Shown one piece after another: positions 1 through 6,261 of a DNA stretch of 6,809 bases. The position numbers and the translations under genes were made by a program. Origin of the DNA: Pedococcus sp. (lineage in GTDB: Bacteria > Actinomycetota > Actinomycetes > Actinomycetales > Dermatophilaceae); NCBI GenBank assembly GCA_025936615.1, contig JAICSZ010000124.1, forward strand, positions 1 to 6,809. The letters run 5' to 3'. The notes under the pieces were generated by a model, which saw nothing but the letters and a program-made list of their open reading frames with translations, was not told where the DNA came from and made no database searches. Within the stretch, counting starts at the first letter, position 1. The number at the start of each line of letters is the position of its first letter.

Positions 1-683
1 GGGACGAACAGCGCGTCGCGGGGGACGACGCAGCCGTCGGCCATCTGGACACCGCGGAGCCGGTCGTCGTCGACGACGAGCTGCTCGATGTCGCCTTCGA
101 CGACGCCGATGGCGCGGGCGACCAGCCCAGCTCGCTCGGCCCGTGTGAGGACGTCAGGCGGGGTGAAGTACACCAGGTCGTGGGTCCACTGTCGGACGAT
201 CTGCGCGTACCGGACTGCCGCGGGGCCGTCGCCGATGACGCCGAGCTGACGGTCCCGGACCTCGTGACCGTGGCAGTAGGGGCAGTGGAGGACGTCTCGA
301 GCCCACCGATCCCGCAGTCCGGGGATCTCGGGGAGCTCGTCGCGGAGCCCGGTCGTGACGAGAACCCGCCGGGCGGCGATCCGCTGTCCGCTGTCGAGCA
401 GCGCCCAGAAGCCAGTGCGGCCGTCGGGCAGGACCTCGGTGACCCGGCCCTCGAGGAGGATGCCGCCGTACCTGGTGACCTCTTCGCGACCGGAGGCGAG
501 CAGGTCACTGGGTGGAAAGCCGTCACGAGAGAGGTAGCCGTGCATGTGGGCGGCGGGCGCGTTGCGGGGCCGGCCGGCGTCGACCACGAGCACGGAGCGC
601 AAAGCGCGGGACAGGACGAGCGCGGCGGACAGACCGGCCGCGCCTCCACCGATGATGGCGACGTCGTACGTGTGCTGGTTCAT
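1..683 (-). CDS. Thioredoxin-reductase-like FAD/NAD(P)H oxidoreductase, CPYC type (3' end missing)
   Basis: The gene reads leftward from ATG at 683 and runs off the left edge, giving 227 residues; relatives are usually about 300-330 residues, so roughly the last third is missing. Seen: an N-terminal FAD-binding loop IIGGGAAG (residues 10-17), an acidic residue after the second strand (VLVVDAG, 32-37), the redox pair in CPYCHG (134-139), and a second dinucleotide fold starting GVIGDGPAA (148-156), which in this family binds NAD(P)H. Known: these soluble flavoproteins move electrons from NAD(P)H through FAD to a CxxC pair that reduces or oxidises a disulfide or dithiol. CPYC with CHG differs from the CATC of housekeeping thioredoxin reductase and resembles the GliT/HlmI-like branch, so the substrate is open. 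The start lies 5 bp after the stop of the upstream membrane gene. The only SD-like bases (GAGG, 684-687) touch the ATG, so coupling to the upstream gene is likely. Very sure of the family, unsure of the substrate. Confidence 0.93.
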   Translation of the reverse strand, partial: MNQHTYDVAIIGGGAAGLSAALVLSRALRSVLVVDAGRPRNAPAAHMHGYLSRDGFPPSDLLASGREEVTRYGGILLEGRVTEVLPDGRTGFWALLDSGQRIAARRVLVTTGLRDELPEIPGLRDRWARDVLHCPYCHGHEVRDRQLGVIGDGPAAVRYAQIVRQWTHDLVYFTPPDVLTRAERAGLVARAIGVVEGDIEQLVVDDDRLRGVQMADGCVVPRDALFV

Positions 684-688
684 CCTCG

Positions 689-1159
689 TCACGCCCGCCG
701 GTTCCGCCACGGCTCACCGGCCGTGGTCACGTACTGGGTGAACGCGTACCGCCATGGGGTGACGGCGACGATGATGACCACCCACAGCACAGCGTCGGCC
801 TGTACGGCGGTGGCTCCGTCCAACCTGCCCGCCGTCCACAGCGGCCAGGCGACGAGGCCGAGCCAGATCAGCTTCCAGGCGACCTCGAACAGCAGGATGG
901 GGAGCATCCGCACCGGGTAGCGCAGCCCGAGCAAAGCCAGGACCGACATCGCCACGAGCATGCAGAGGACGGTGCCTTCCTTGAGCCCCCACGTCGCATG
1001 GTTGGCGAGCTGGGGCCACTTGGTGATGGCCAGTCCACCGACCATGACGAGGTAGCCCACACGCATGAGGTTGCGGCGCCACAGTGGCAGCGACTCCGAG
1101 TGAGGTGGGGTGATGGCGTGGACAGGCGGGCCGGCGGTAGCCGAGGCGGAGGTGGTCAT
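689..1159 (-). CDS. Conserved four-helix membrane protein of unknown function, 156 aa
   Basis: A small integral membrane protein. Hydrophobic segments fall at about residues 33-49, 62-79, 84-109 and 122-138, after a cytosol-like N-terminal tail rich in Ser, Thr, Ala and Pro. The segments are rich in Trp, Leu and Val. Charged or polar residues inside or beside them include E92 and K96 in the third and R137 at the end of the fourth; the tail after the fourth is basic (ends WRNRRA). I recognise the pattern as one seen in unnamed actinobacterial proteins but know no function for it. The start at 1159 is chosen because AAGGAG (1165-1170) sits 5 nt upstream. An in-frame ATG at 1219 lies in a duplicated copy of this start region but lacks a comparable SD. 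The stop is 5 bp before the flavoprotein start, so the two are very probably co-translated, which suggests a membrane partner or linked redox role (inference). Confidence 0.85.
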   Translation of the reverse strand: MTTSASATAGPPVHAITPPHSESLPLWRRNLMRVGYLVMVGGLAITKWPQLANHATWGLKEGTVLCMLVAMSVLALLGLRYPVRMLPILLFEVAWKLIWLGLVAWPLWTAGRLDGATAVQADAVLWVVIIVAVTPWRYAFTQYVTTAGEPWRNRRA

Positions 1160-1246
1160 GGCGACTCCTTGTCGTGTTCGGTGAGGTACTGGCAGAGCCG
1201 GGGGTGCGGTGGTGGTCATGGACATCAGCGTCGTGTCGAGTGAGGT
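1146..1246 (-). repeat. Two near-identical copies of a gene start region, offset about 60 bp
   Basis: On the + strand, about 42 bases at 1146-1187 match about 41 bases at 1206-1246. The block around the start codon (gcggNggtggtcatgg) matches at all but one position, and a 17-base block (1171-1187 versus 1230-1246) matches at 14. The 7-9 bases between these blocks differ: this is where the downstream copy has its Shine-Dalgarno site. Both copies hold an ATG in the same frame (1159 and 1219). It looks like an old tandem duplication of the leader and start of the 156-aa gene. Confidence 0.65.
1165..1170 (-). promoter_or_regulatory. Shine-Dalgarno site deciding the start of the 156-aa membrane protein
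   Basis: AAGGAG on the minus strand, 5 nt before ATG at 1159. The alternative in-frame ATG at 1219 has GCTGATGTCC at the equivalent place, which pairs poorly with 16S rRNA. This favours 1159 as the true start. Confidence 0.75.
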
Positions 1247-1308
1247 TGACACCAACGAACGTTGCTGTTTCCGGGACGGAGCGGGGCTGTCGGCGGGGCA
1301 TGTGGTCG

Positions 1309-2160
1309 TCAGGGCGTCCACTCGGTGTCGAGGACGGCGTAGGTCACGGTGTCGAGCCAGGTCCCGGACCGGTGGAGTGACTCGCGGACCGCGTGACCTT
1401 CGCGGCGCATGCCGACGCGCTCCATCAGTCGCCACGACGTGTCGTTGGCCAGGAAGCAGTTCGCGACGACGCGGTGCACCCCGAGGTCGGTGAAGCAGTA
1501 CGTGAGCAGCGCCCGCACGGCTTCGGTGGCATAGCCGTGGCCGGTGTGAGTGGGGTCGAGTACCCAGCCGAGCTCGGCCTGTTTGCCGCTCGCGGCGGCG
1601 GCGACCTCGGCCTGGGCCCACGCGTCCTCGACACGAAGCATGAAGTCGCCGACCACCTGGCCTTCGTGCTCGACGATCACGGTGGCCGCGAGGCGTCCTG
1701 GGTCAGCGAAGGCAGTTCGGTACGCCCTGAGGTCGCTGGGTACCTCGGTGAGCCACTCGCCTACCGAGGGCAGCCGTCGGTACGCCCACGTCACGTCCGC
1801 GTCACCTTCGGCGGCGGGACGGAGAGCGAGCCTGTCCGTGTCCAGCCGACGGCCTAGCGCCGGGCTCGGCCGGCCCGATGCCGGGGACGTCCCGGCAGCC
1901 GGGTCGAGGGGTGCCAGCGACAGCAGTGGGACGCCGAGGTCGCGGATGCGCGCGAGCAGCCCGTGCAGCTGCGACTGGTCGGCGATCGGCGTGGTCAAGA
2001 CGGTGGTGCCGTCGTCACGGCGAACCAACGTGAGGTCGTCCAGCCAGGTCGCCCAGTGGTCGTCCAGATGGCCGGCGACCCGCACCTCGTAAGGGCTGCT
2101 GGAGCTCGTCGTGGTGGTGGTCGGTGAGTCGGTTGTCGAGGTGCTGGTCAGCTGGTTCAT
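1309..2160 (-). CDS. GNAT (RimJ/RimL-like) acetyltransferase fused to an N-terminal small domain
   Basis: A 283-residue protein. Residues 1-23 are an unstructured Ser/Thr-rich tail. Residues 24-83 form a compact domain (starts YEVRVAGHLDDHW, contains DDGTTVL, then ADQSQLHGLLARIRDLG) that I recall as a small stand-alone actinobacterial/Chloroflexi protein with no assigned function. A Gly/Pro/Ser/Ala linker (87-103) leads to a GNAT domain at 104-283. It opens with LDTDRLALRP and carries the acetyl-CoA loop region PTHTGHGYATEAV (203-215) and the C-terminal NDTSWRLMERVGMRREG signature (239-255). Known: this GNAT branch moves acetyl from acetyl-CoA to an amine, often a protein N-terminus or small molecule; the substrate here is unknown. 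The start at 2160 has AGGAG (2168-2172) 7 nt upstream; the frame stays open to 2427 but that part overlaps the upstream gene and is not coding-like. It is separated by 56 bp from the upstream membrane gene, so the two are probably one operon. Confidence 0.9.
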   Translation of the reverse strand: MNQLTSTSTTDSPTTTTTSSSSPYEVRVAGHLDDHWATWLDDLTLVRRDDGTTVLTTPIADQSQLHGLLARIRDLGVPLLSLAPLDPAAGTSPASGRPSPALGRRLDTDRLALRPAAEGDADVTWAYRRLPSVGEWLTEVPSDLRAYRTAFADPGRLAATVIVEHEGQVVGDFMLRVEDAWAQAEVAAAASGKQAELGWVLDPTHTGHGYATEAVRALLTYCFTDLGVHRVVANCFLANDTSWRLMERVGMRREGHAVRESLHRSGTWLDTVTYAVLDTEWTP

Positions 2161-2216
2161 GACGGCGCTCCTGCGGCGGTGGTCGTTGGTGCTGGGCTGC
2201 GCGGCCGGACTGCAGC

Positions 2217-2909
2217 TCATCGGGCTGCAGGCTGCTCGACCGGGCTGAAGGCGGCCGTCGTCGTGGCGCGGACGGGGGCGGGCCGGCGCTGGGTGCGCCA
2301 CAGGGAGACACCGAGGGCGATGAGCGCGATGCCCTCGGGGACCGCCATCGGTCGGTCGAATGACGCCGGCAGCACGGTGAGGGCGGCCGTGCCGATGGTG
2401 CTGACCGCGAGCAGGGCGGCTGCCCACCTGGCGAGGACGCCGGTGCGGAACAGGGCGATGCCGAACAGGAGGCCGCCGACCATGTAGAGCGCGCCGGTGC
2501 CGTTGAAGAGGGTCTGCAGGCTCCCGATGTCACCGCTGGGGTGTCCGCCGCCGGAGGCGACGACAACGTCGTTGACGAAGGCGGGCTGGGTGTCGACCAG
2601 CTGGGGAAGGACGACTGCCGCGATGACTTCGGTGGCCATCATGGCCAGGTATCCGGCGGCGAACATGAGGTAGCCGATCAGGCCGAGGAGTCCGGCCTTG
2701 CGGTGCTGATGCAGGTAGACACCGGTGAGACCGGCGAGGGCGAGCGCCGTCATCGCGGTCTTGGCGCAGCTGCGGACCACCCATTGGGTGGTCTGGGTCG
2801 TGTAGGTGTCGAAGGCCGGGTGTCCGACCTGGACGGCGATGAAGATCGCCCCGGCAGCGGCGGCTGCGGCGGCGGTGGCCTTGGTGAGGCCGGCGGTGGT
2901 GACGTTCAT
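2217..2909 (-). CDS. DUF4386-like multi-pass membrane protein, 230 aa
   Basis: An integral membrane protein with hydrophobic segments at about residues 8-28, 50-67, 72-104, 137-155, 158-181 and 187-204, and a short basic then Ala/Pro-rich tail. Alternating helices with GLLGLIGY (73-80), a soluble loop ending in SGDIGSLQT (125-133), and the GGLLFGIALFR and VLARWAA runs (145-164) recall the DUF4386 group of proteins, whose function is unknown; the assignment is by eye and tentative. The protein encoded at 6262-6809 is a paralogue, aligned without gaps over the first 119 or so residues. The start at 2909 is backed by AGGAG (2916-2920) 6 nt upstream; the in-frame extension to 2987 runs through the palindromic leader and is rejected. 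It follows the LuxR gene after 128 bp and precedes the acetyltransferase gene by 56 bp. Palindromes in its upstream region suggest its own promoter and operator. Confidence 0.87.
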   Translation of the reverse strand: MNVTTAGLTKATAAAAAAAGAIFIAVQVGHPAFDTYTTQTTQWVVRSCAKTAMTALALAGLTGVYLHQHRKAGLLGLIGYLMFAAGYLAMMATEVIAAVVLPQLVDTQPAFVNDVVVASGGGHPSGDIGSLQTLFNGTGALYMVGGLLFGIALFRTGVLARWAAALLAVSTIGTAALTVLPASFDRPMAVPEGIALIALGVSLWRTQRRPAPVRATTTAAFSPVEQPAAR

Positions 2910-2921
2910 GGCGGGCTCCTG

Positions 2922-2961
2922 GTCCGGCGGGCCGGACGGGGTGTCCGGCGATGTCCCGGAC
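2922..2961 (-). promoter_or_regulatory. Two adjacent GTCCGG palindromes before the 230-aa membrane gene
   Basis: GTCCGGC-GG-GCCGGAC at 2922-2937 and GTCCGG-N7-CCGGAC at 2943-2961 are both perfect. Four copies of the same half-site therefore lie in 40 bp, ending 1 nt from the gene's Shine-Dalgarno site. A TANNNT-type -10 candidate (TAGCGT, 2960-2965, minus strand) overlaps the upstream edge. They could be paired operator sites, or hairpins in the leader mRNA next to the ribosome site. Confidence 0.5.
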
Positions 2962-2984
2962 GCTACGAGCCGAGGTGGTGAGCC

Positions 2985-3003
2985 CACATCGCATGACGAT
3001 GTG
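2985..3003. promoter_or_regulatory. Perfect inverted repeat CACATCG-N5-CGATGTG, candidate operator
   Basis: Seven-base arms with a 5-base spacer, 34 bp after the regulator's stop codon and 75 bp before the 230-aa membrane gene. It covers about the -35 region of the -10 candidate at 2960-2965. No T-run follows on the minus strand, so a terminator for the regulator gene is less likely than a protein-binding site. Confidence 0.4.
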
Positions 3004-3037
3004 ACCGGCCTTGTGATCGTGTCGCCCGACCAGGTCG

Positions 3038-5749
3038 CTACAGCAGTCCCAGCTCGATGGCACGCGCGACGGCTGCTCGCCGGGTCGAGACGTCGAGCTT
3101 GGTGAAGATGTGCCGGGTGTGGGTGCGGAACGTGTTGATGGACAGGAACAGCTGCCGGGAGATCTCCGGGCCGGTCAACGGCGTCGCTAGCAGCCGGAGC
3201 ACCTCTACCTCACGATCGCTCAGGCCGTCGGCCGCGGCAGCCGCCGGAGCCGCCGGAGCCGACGGAGCGGCCGGAGCGGCGGTGGCCGCGCTCAGCACCT
3301 CGTGGGCGAGCTCGCCGGTGCCCGGCCGCTGCTCGGCGGTGCGCAGCAGCGCCTCCATGGGGGCGCCTTCGTCGAGGAAGAGCCGCAGGTAGCCGGCCGG
3401 GACTGCCTGGGTCAGGGCTTCGCTGAGCCGTGCCACGGAGTCCGCTGGCCTTCCGCTGGCGTCGGTCGCGAGGGCCAGGAGAAGCGTCGCGTCCACGACA
3501 CTGCCGCCACGCCCGCCGCGCTGAGCGCCGGCCTCGACACGCTCGAGCAGACCGATGGCCTCGTCGAGGTGGGCCGTCCTGCCGTCGGTCCGGTGCTGGG
3601 CGATGAGCAGTCGCGCGAGCGTGAGGTGGTTGAACTCGGCCAGGTACGTCAGCTCCCCGGCGGAGGTGACGTGGTGCTGGTGTGCCCACTCCCACGCGTC
3701 CTCCAGTCGCCCTTGCGCGATGCGGAGCCGTGCGAGGGCGGCCGGGATGGGGTGGACGTCGGGGAAGAACCCCGGCAGGTACGCGGCCCGTGCCTGCTCC
3801 AGCTCGTCCGCAGCACCGGCGAGGTCGCCGCGAGCACGCAGCAGACCGGCTCGGGCCAGGTGCCAGCGGTGCTGGTTCTCGGGCAGGGACGCAGCCTCCC
3901 CGAGCGCCTGGGCGGCGACGAGGTGGGCTTGAGCCGCGTCGAGCTCCTGGTGCTCGCGGAGGACGTCGGCGAGCCCGACGTGCAGGTCACCGGTGGTCGA
4001 CAACGCGACACCGGGATGCCCTCCTGCTGCCTCCAGCGCCTGTTCGTACAGCTCCCGAGCCTTCGCCGGGCGGCCGCGCGCCTGCCACAGGTCGGCGAGG
4101 ACGACCGTGGACCCCAGTGCATCGGCCACGTTCCCCGCTGCACCGAGACTGGCAACGGCCTGGGTGAACGTGTCGACAGCGACGTCGAGGTCACCCTCGG
4201 CCCAAGCGGCCAAGCCGAGGAACCCGGCAGCACCACCGCGAGCGAAGTGGTCGTCCGGACCGGCCACCTCGAGGGCCGCCCGCGCGTGCTCGGACGTCGC
4301 GGCGGCGTCACCACGGGCCTGGGCGGCCGAGGCGCGGAAGATCGCGATCCAGGCAGGGAGGGTCCGGATCGCGTCGTCTCCCTCGGCCGCTTCTCGGTGA
4401 CCTGCCGGCATCGCTTCGAGCGCCCGCTCGGCGTCGCGCAGGCGCCGCTCGAGGCCGTCGAGGTCGCCTGCGACCAGACAGATCCAGGCGGCCTGGGTGC
4501 TGAGAACCGGCCGTTGCCGGATCACCTCGTCGGGTAGGTCGCGAAGCCAGCCGACGATGAGGCGGTCGTGCCGCACCCGTCTGGCCTCGGGCAGCACGGC
4601 CTCGATGAGATCCGCGGCCGTCTCTGCGTCACCGGCCGCGTTCGCGTGCGCGATGGCCTCCTCGGGCAGGCCATGTCGGACGTACCAGCTGCTGGCGGCG
4701 CGGTGCAGGTCTCGCGCCCGGTCGGGGTGCTCGGCCGCCAGCCGGGCACGGAGGGTGTCGGCGAACAGGTGGTGGTAGCGGTACCACTCCCGGTGGTCGT
4801 CGAGGGGGATGACGAACACGTTGGCTCGGTCCAGCTGCTCAAGTCTGGTCTGGCCGTCGCTGGTCCCGGTAAGGGCGTCGCACAGGGGACCGGTCATGTG
4901 GTCCAGCACGGCGGTGTCCAGCAGGAAGCGGCGTACGTCGTCGGGTTGGTGGCCGAGGACCTCCTCCACGAGGTAGTCGAGCACGAACCGGTGGCTGCCG
5001 GTGAACGCGTCGACGAACTCGGCTGCGCGGTCGTGACCTCGGATCGAGAGGGCCGCCAGCTGGAGGCCGGCGGCCCAGCCTTCGGTGCGCGTGCCCAGCG
5101 CCGTCACCTGCTCCCGGCTCAGGCGGAGGCCCATCACGTGGTTGAGGAAGGCGTCTGCCTCCTCGGAGGTGAATCGCAGGTCCATGCCACGCACCTCCAC
5201 GAGCTCGCCGCGGGCGCGCAGCCGCGGCAGCGGGAGCGGCGGATCGGACCGCGTCGTCATCGCGATCATGGCTTGGGGCGGTAGGTGGTCGAGCAGGAAC
5301 GCGACCGCGCCGTGGACTCGTGGGTCCTCGATGACGTGGTAGTCGTCGAGCGCCAGCACCGTGGTCCCGTGCACCTCGTCCAGCTCGTTGACCAGGGCGG
5401 TCAAGAGGGTGTCGACCGGCGGCTCCCCGCCGGCCTCCAGCAGAGCCTCGAGGTCATCGACTGCGAGTGGCAGGCCGGCTTCGATTCCGACGACCAGATG
5501 GGACAGGAACCGGCGGACATCGTTGTCGGCCTCGTCCAGTGACAGCCACGCCACCTGGACCGCCCGTGTGGCGTCGGCGGTCAGCCACTGGGCCAGCAGC
5601 GTCGTCTTGCCTGATCCGGCGGGGGCTGAGATGAGCACGAGGCGGGGCAGCGACGGCTCGATGCTGGTCAGGTGCTCGATGAGCCGGGGTCGGGCGACGA
5701 GGGCACGCCGTGACACCGGGACGTGGACCTTCGTCGCCGGGACCTCCAT
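3038..5749 (-). CDS. MalT-type LuxR-family regulator with STAND ATPase and TPR-like sensor region, 903 aa
   Basis: A large cytosolic transcription activator. Order of parts: N-terminal [19 protein letters not shown] (5-23, the usual lead-in of this family); Walker A APAGSGKT (42-49); Walker B LALDDYH (132-138); sensor run [19 protein letters not shown] (165-183); winged-helix part ending WYRYHHLF (322-329); a long alpha-helical, TPR-like sensor region (about 370-810); an Ala/Pro linker; and a LuxR HTH at about 842-903 with [12 protein letters not shown], the recognition helix near [16 protein letters not shown], and a TAG stop. Known: MalT-type proteins bind ATP and an inducer, oligomerise and activate promoters; the inducer cannot be read here. 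Length is normal (about 850-950). The start at 5749 is chosen by homology of residues 5-23. It has no SD, but TACGCT lies 7 nt before it, as in a leaderless transcript. An in-frame ATG at 5836 would add 29 unlikely residues. It probably controls the flanking genes (inference). Confidence 0.95.
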   Translation of the reverse strand: MEVPATKVHVPVSRRALVARPRLIEHLTSIEPSLPRLVLISAPAGSGKTTLLAQWLTADATRAVQVAWLSLDEADNDVRRFLSHLVVGIEAGLPLAVDDLEALLEAGGEPPVDTLLTALVNELDEVHGTTVLALDDYHVIEDPRVHGAVAFLLDHLPPQAMIAMTTRSDPPLPLPRLRARGELVEVRGMDLRFTSEEADAFLNHVMGLRLSREQVTALGTRTEGWAAGLQLAALSIRGHDRAAEFVDAFTGSHRFVLDYLVEEVLGHQPDDVRRFLLDTAVLDHMTGPLCDALTGTSDGQTRLEQLDRANVFVIPLDDHREWYRYHHLFADTLRARLAAEHPDRARDLHRAASSWYVRHGLPEEAIAHANAAGDAETAADLIEAVLPEARRVRHDRLIVGWLRDLPDEVIRQRPVLSTQAAWICLVAGDLDGLERRLRDAERALEAMPAGHREAAEGDDAIRTLPAWIAIFRASAAQARGDAAATSEHARAALEVAGPDDHFARGGAAGFLGLAAWAEGDLDVAVDTFTQAVASLGAAGNVADALGSTVVLADLWQARGRPAKARELYEQALEAAGGHPGVALSTTGDLHVGLADVLREHQELDAAQAHLVAAQALGEAASLPENQHRWHLARAGLLRARGDLAGAADELEQARAAYLPGFFPDVHPIPAALARLRIAQGRLEDAWEWAHQHHVTSAGELTYLAEFNHLTLARLLIAQHRTDGRTAHLDEAIGLLERVEAGAQRGGRGGSVVDATLLLALATDASGRPADSVARLSEALTQAVPAGYLRLFLDEGAPMEALLRTAEQRPGTGELAHEVLSAATAAPAAPSAPAAPAAAAADGLSDREVEVLRLLATPLTGPEISRQLFLSINTFRTHTRHIFTKLDVSTRRAAVARAIELGLL
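3240..3284 (-). repeat. Five 9-bp repeats encoding the Ala/Pro linker of the LuxR regulator
   Basis: The + strand units are GCCGCCGGA twice, then GCCGACGGA, GCGGCCGGA and GCGGCGGTG. They encode an (Ala-Ala-Pro)-like stretch joining the sensor region to the DNA-binding domain. In-frame 9-bp units can gain or lose copies by slippage without breaking the gene, so linker length may vary among strains. Confidence 0.75.
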
Positions 5750-5755
5750 GCCAGG

Positions 5756-5761
5756 AGCGTA
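5756..5761 (-). promoter_or_regulatory. Candidate -10 box for a leaderless LuxR transcript
   Basis: TACGCT on the minus strand ends 6 nt before the A of ATG at 5749, matching TANNNT and the spacing at which transcription would begin on the start codon. No convincing -35 hexamer (GTGCTG at 17 bp) and no SD are seen, so this is suggestive only. Confidence 0.3.
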
Positions 5762-5834
5762 GGCAGGGCGGCGGCTTGCAGCACCCCAGAGAAGCCGATG
5801 TGCCGGAGGAGCCCGGGGCGCAGCTTCGCGACAC

Positions 5835-6066
5835 ATGTCGTCGGAAGGATGGTCGTCGGCTGCCTCAGCGTCGGCGACGGACCTCGCCGAGGCTGCGCAC
5901 TCAGCGTGGGATCACGTTGACCTCGCTGTCGCAGACGACGGGTGTCTCGGAGAGCACTCTGTCGCGGCTCGAGACCGGACAGCGGCGGCCCACCCTCAGT
6001 GGCTGTACGTCGCCGCGACGGGCTAGCGCGCATCGTCGTCTCGACTCCGCATCAGCTCGGCGGTGA
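5835..6066 (+). pseudogene. Broken remnant of an XRE-type helix-turn-helix regulator
   Basis: One + strand frame (5881-5997) reads [15 protein letters not shown], then TTGVSESTLSRLETG, then QRRPTL. This is the classic HTH_3/XRE pattern of actinobacterial regulators that normally carry a C-terminal cupin domain and span about 190 residues. A different frame from ATG 5835 (starts MSSEGWSS) ends in ATDLAE at 5874-5891, which resembles the residues just before the HTH in this family. Joining the two needs a frame change near 5892, and about seven family residues (the VGPRLRA region) appear to be missing, which fits a deletion of about 20 nt (inference). After 5997 the pattern fades, with only weak echoes in two frames; the frame stops at 6064-6066 and no cupin domain follows. 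There is no SD before 5835. I read this as a decayed gene, not a functional micro-protein. A shorter active HTH peptide is possible but unsupported. Confidence 0.6.
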
Positions 6067-6099
6067 GAAGCGCCGATCGTCTACCCCGACATCGGCCGT

Positions 6100-6136
6100 T
6101 GAATGTGAATGTGCAGGGGATTCACTGAACATGTGA
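6100..6136. promoter_or_regulatory. Overlapping short repeats, candidate operator of the right-hand membrane gene
   Basis: GTGAAT-N9-ATTCAC (6105-6125) is a perfect inverted repeat. TGAATG occurs twice in tandem (6100-6111), and TCAC-N7-GTGA (6122-6136) overlaps the right arm. The cluster lies 126 bp upstream of the ATG at 6262, in locally lower GC. Short repeats like these can arise by chance, so confidence is modest. Confidence 0.35.
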
Positions 6137-6176
6137 TGAGCGCGCGCGGACTATGGCAGATGCTCAGTTCACGCCA

Positions 6177-6204
6177 TTGCCAAGACGACTATTGCACGTA
6201 CCAC
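6177..6204 (+). promoter_or_regulatory. Weak candidate promoter for the right-hand membrane gene
   Basis: TTGCCA (6177-6182) and TACCAC (6199-6204) are 16 bp apart, giving a partial sigma-70-type match and a leader of about 50 nt before ATG 6262. The -10 lacks the final T. Confidence 0.2.
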
Positions 6205-6261
6205 ACTGGAGGAGGTCCCCAGCCTCGATCGCCGCACACTATCGGATTGAAGGAGCCGGAC

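Larger units (their letters stand above)
5750..6261. other. 512-bp divergent gap without an intact gene
   Basis: This gap lies between the leftward regulator and the rightward membrane gene. It holds the likely leaderless start of the regulator, a short palindrome CGACA-CA-TGTCG (5829-5840), the XRE remnant, an inverted repeat GCCGAT-N13-ATCGGC (6072-6096), and a more A/T-rich part (about 6097-6200) with further repeats and the presumed promoter of the right-hand gene. Confidence 0.7.

Noticed and set aside
180..920. 246-codon + strand open frame at the left end
   Set aside because: Opposite the CPYC flavoprotein and the 156-aa membrane gene, both well supported; the translation has no domain pattern.
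1233..1264. Short inverted repeats GTGTC-N10-GACAC and CAACG-AA-CGTTG
   Set aside because: Arms of only 5 bp in a high-GC region are expected by chance; there is no clear promoter next to them.
2161..2427. N-terminal extension of the acetyltransferase frame
   Set aside because: Overlaps the upstream membrane gene, has Arg/Pro-rich non-coding character, and a strong SD marks the start at 2160.
2910..2987. N-terminal extension of the 230-aa membrane protein
   Set aside because: Passes through the palindromic leader; the SD and the gap-free match to the paralogue both place the start at 2909.
2985..3003. The same palindrome read as an intrinsic terminator of the regulator gene
   Set aside because: No run of T follows on the minus strand and the stem is only 7 bp with mixed GC.
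3302..4537. 411-codon open frame on the + strand opposite the regulator
   Set aside because: Shadow of the high-GC MalT-type gene: no recognisable domain, and the opposite strand carries a full conserved protein.
2949..6095. CGATGT as a shared regulatory 6-mer in all three upstream regions
   Set aside because: The 6-mer also occurs several times inside coding regions (for example near 86, 2525, 5517 and 6644), so it is not distinctive; only the 7-mer palindrome was kept.
6208..6215. Strong SD-like GGAGGAGG on the + strand
   Set aside because: No ATG, GTG or TTG start lies 4-12 nt downstream; the gene's own AAGGAG at 6250-6255 is correctly placed.
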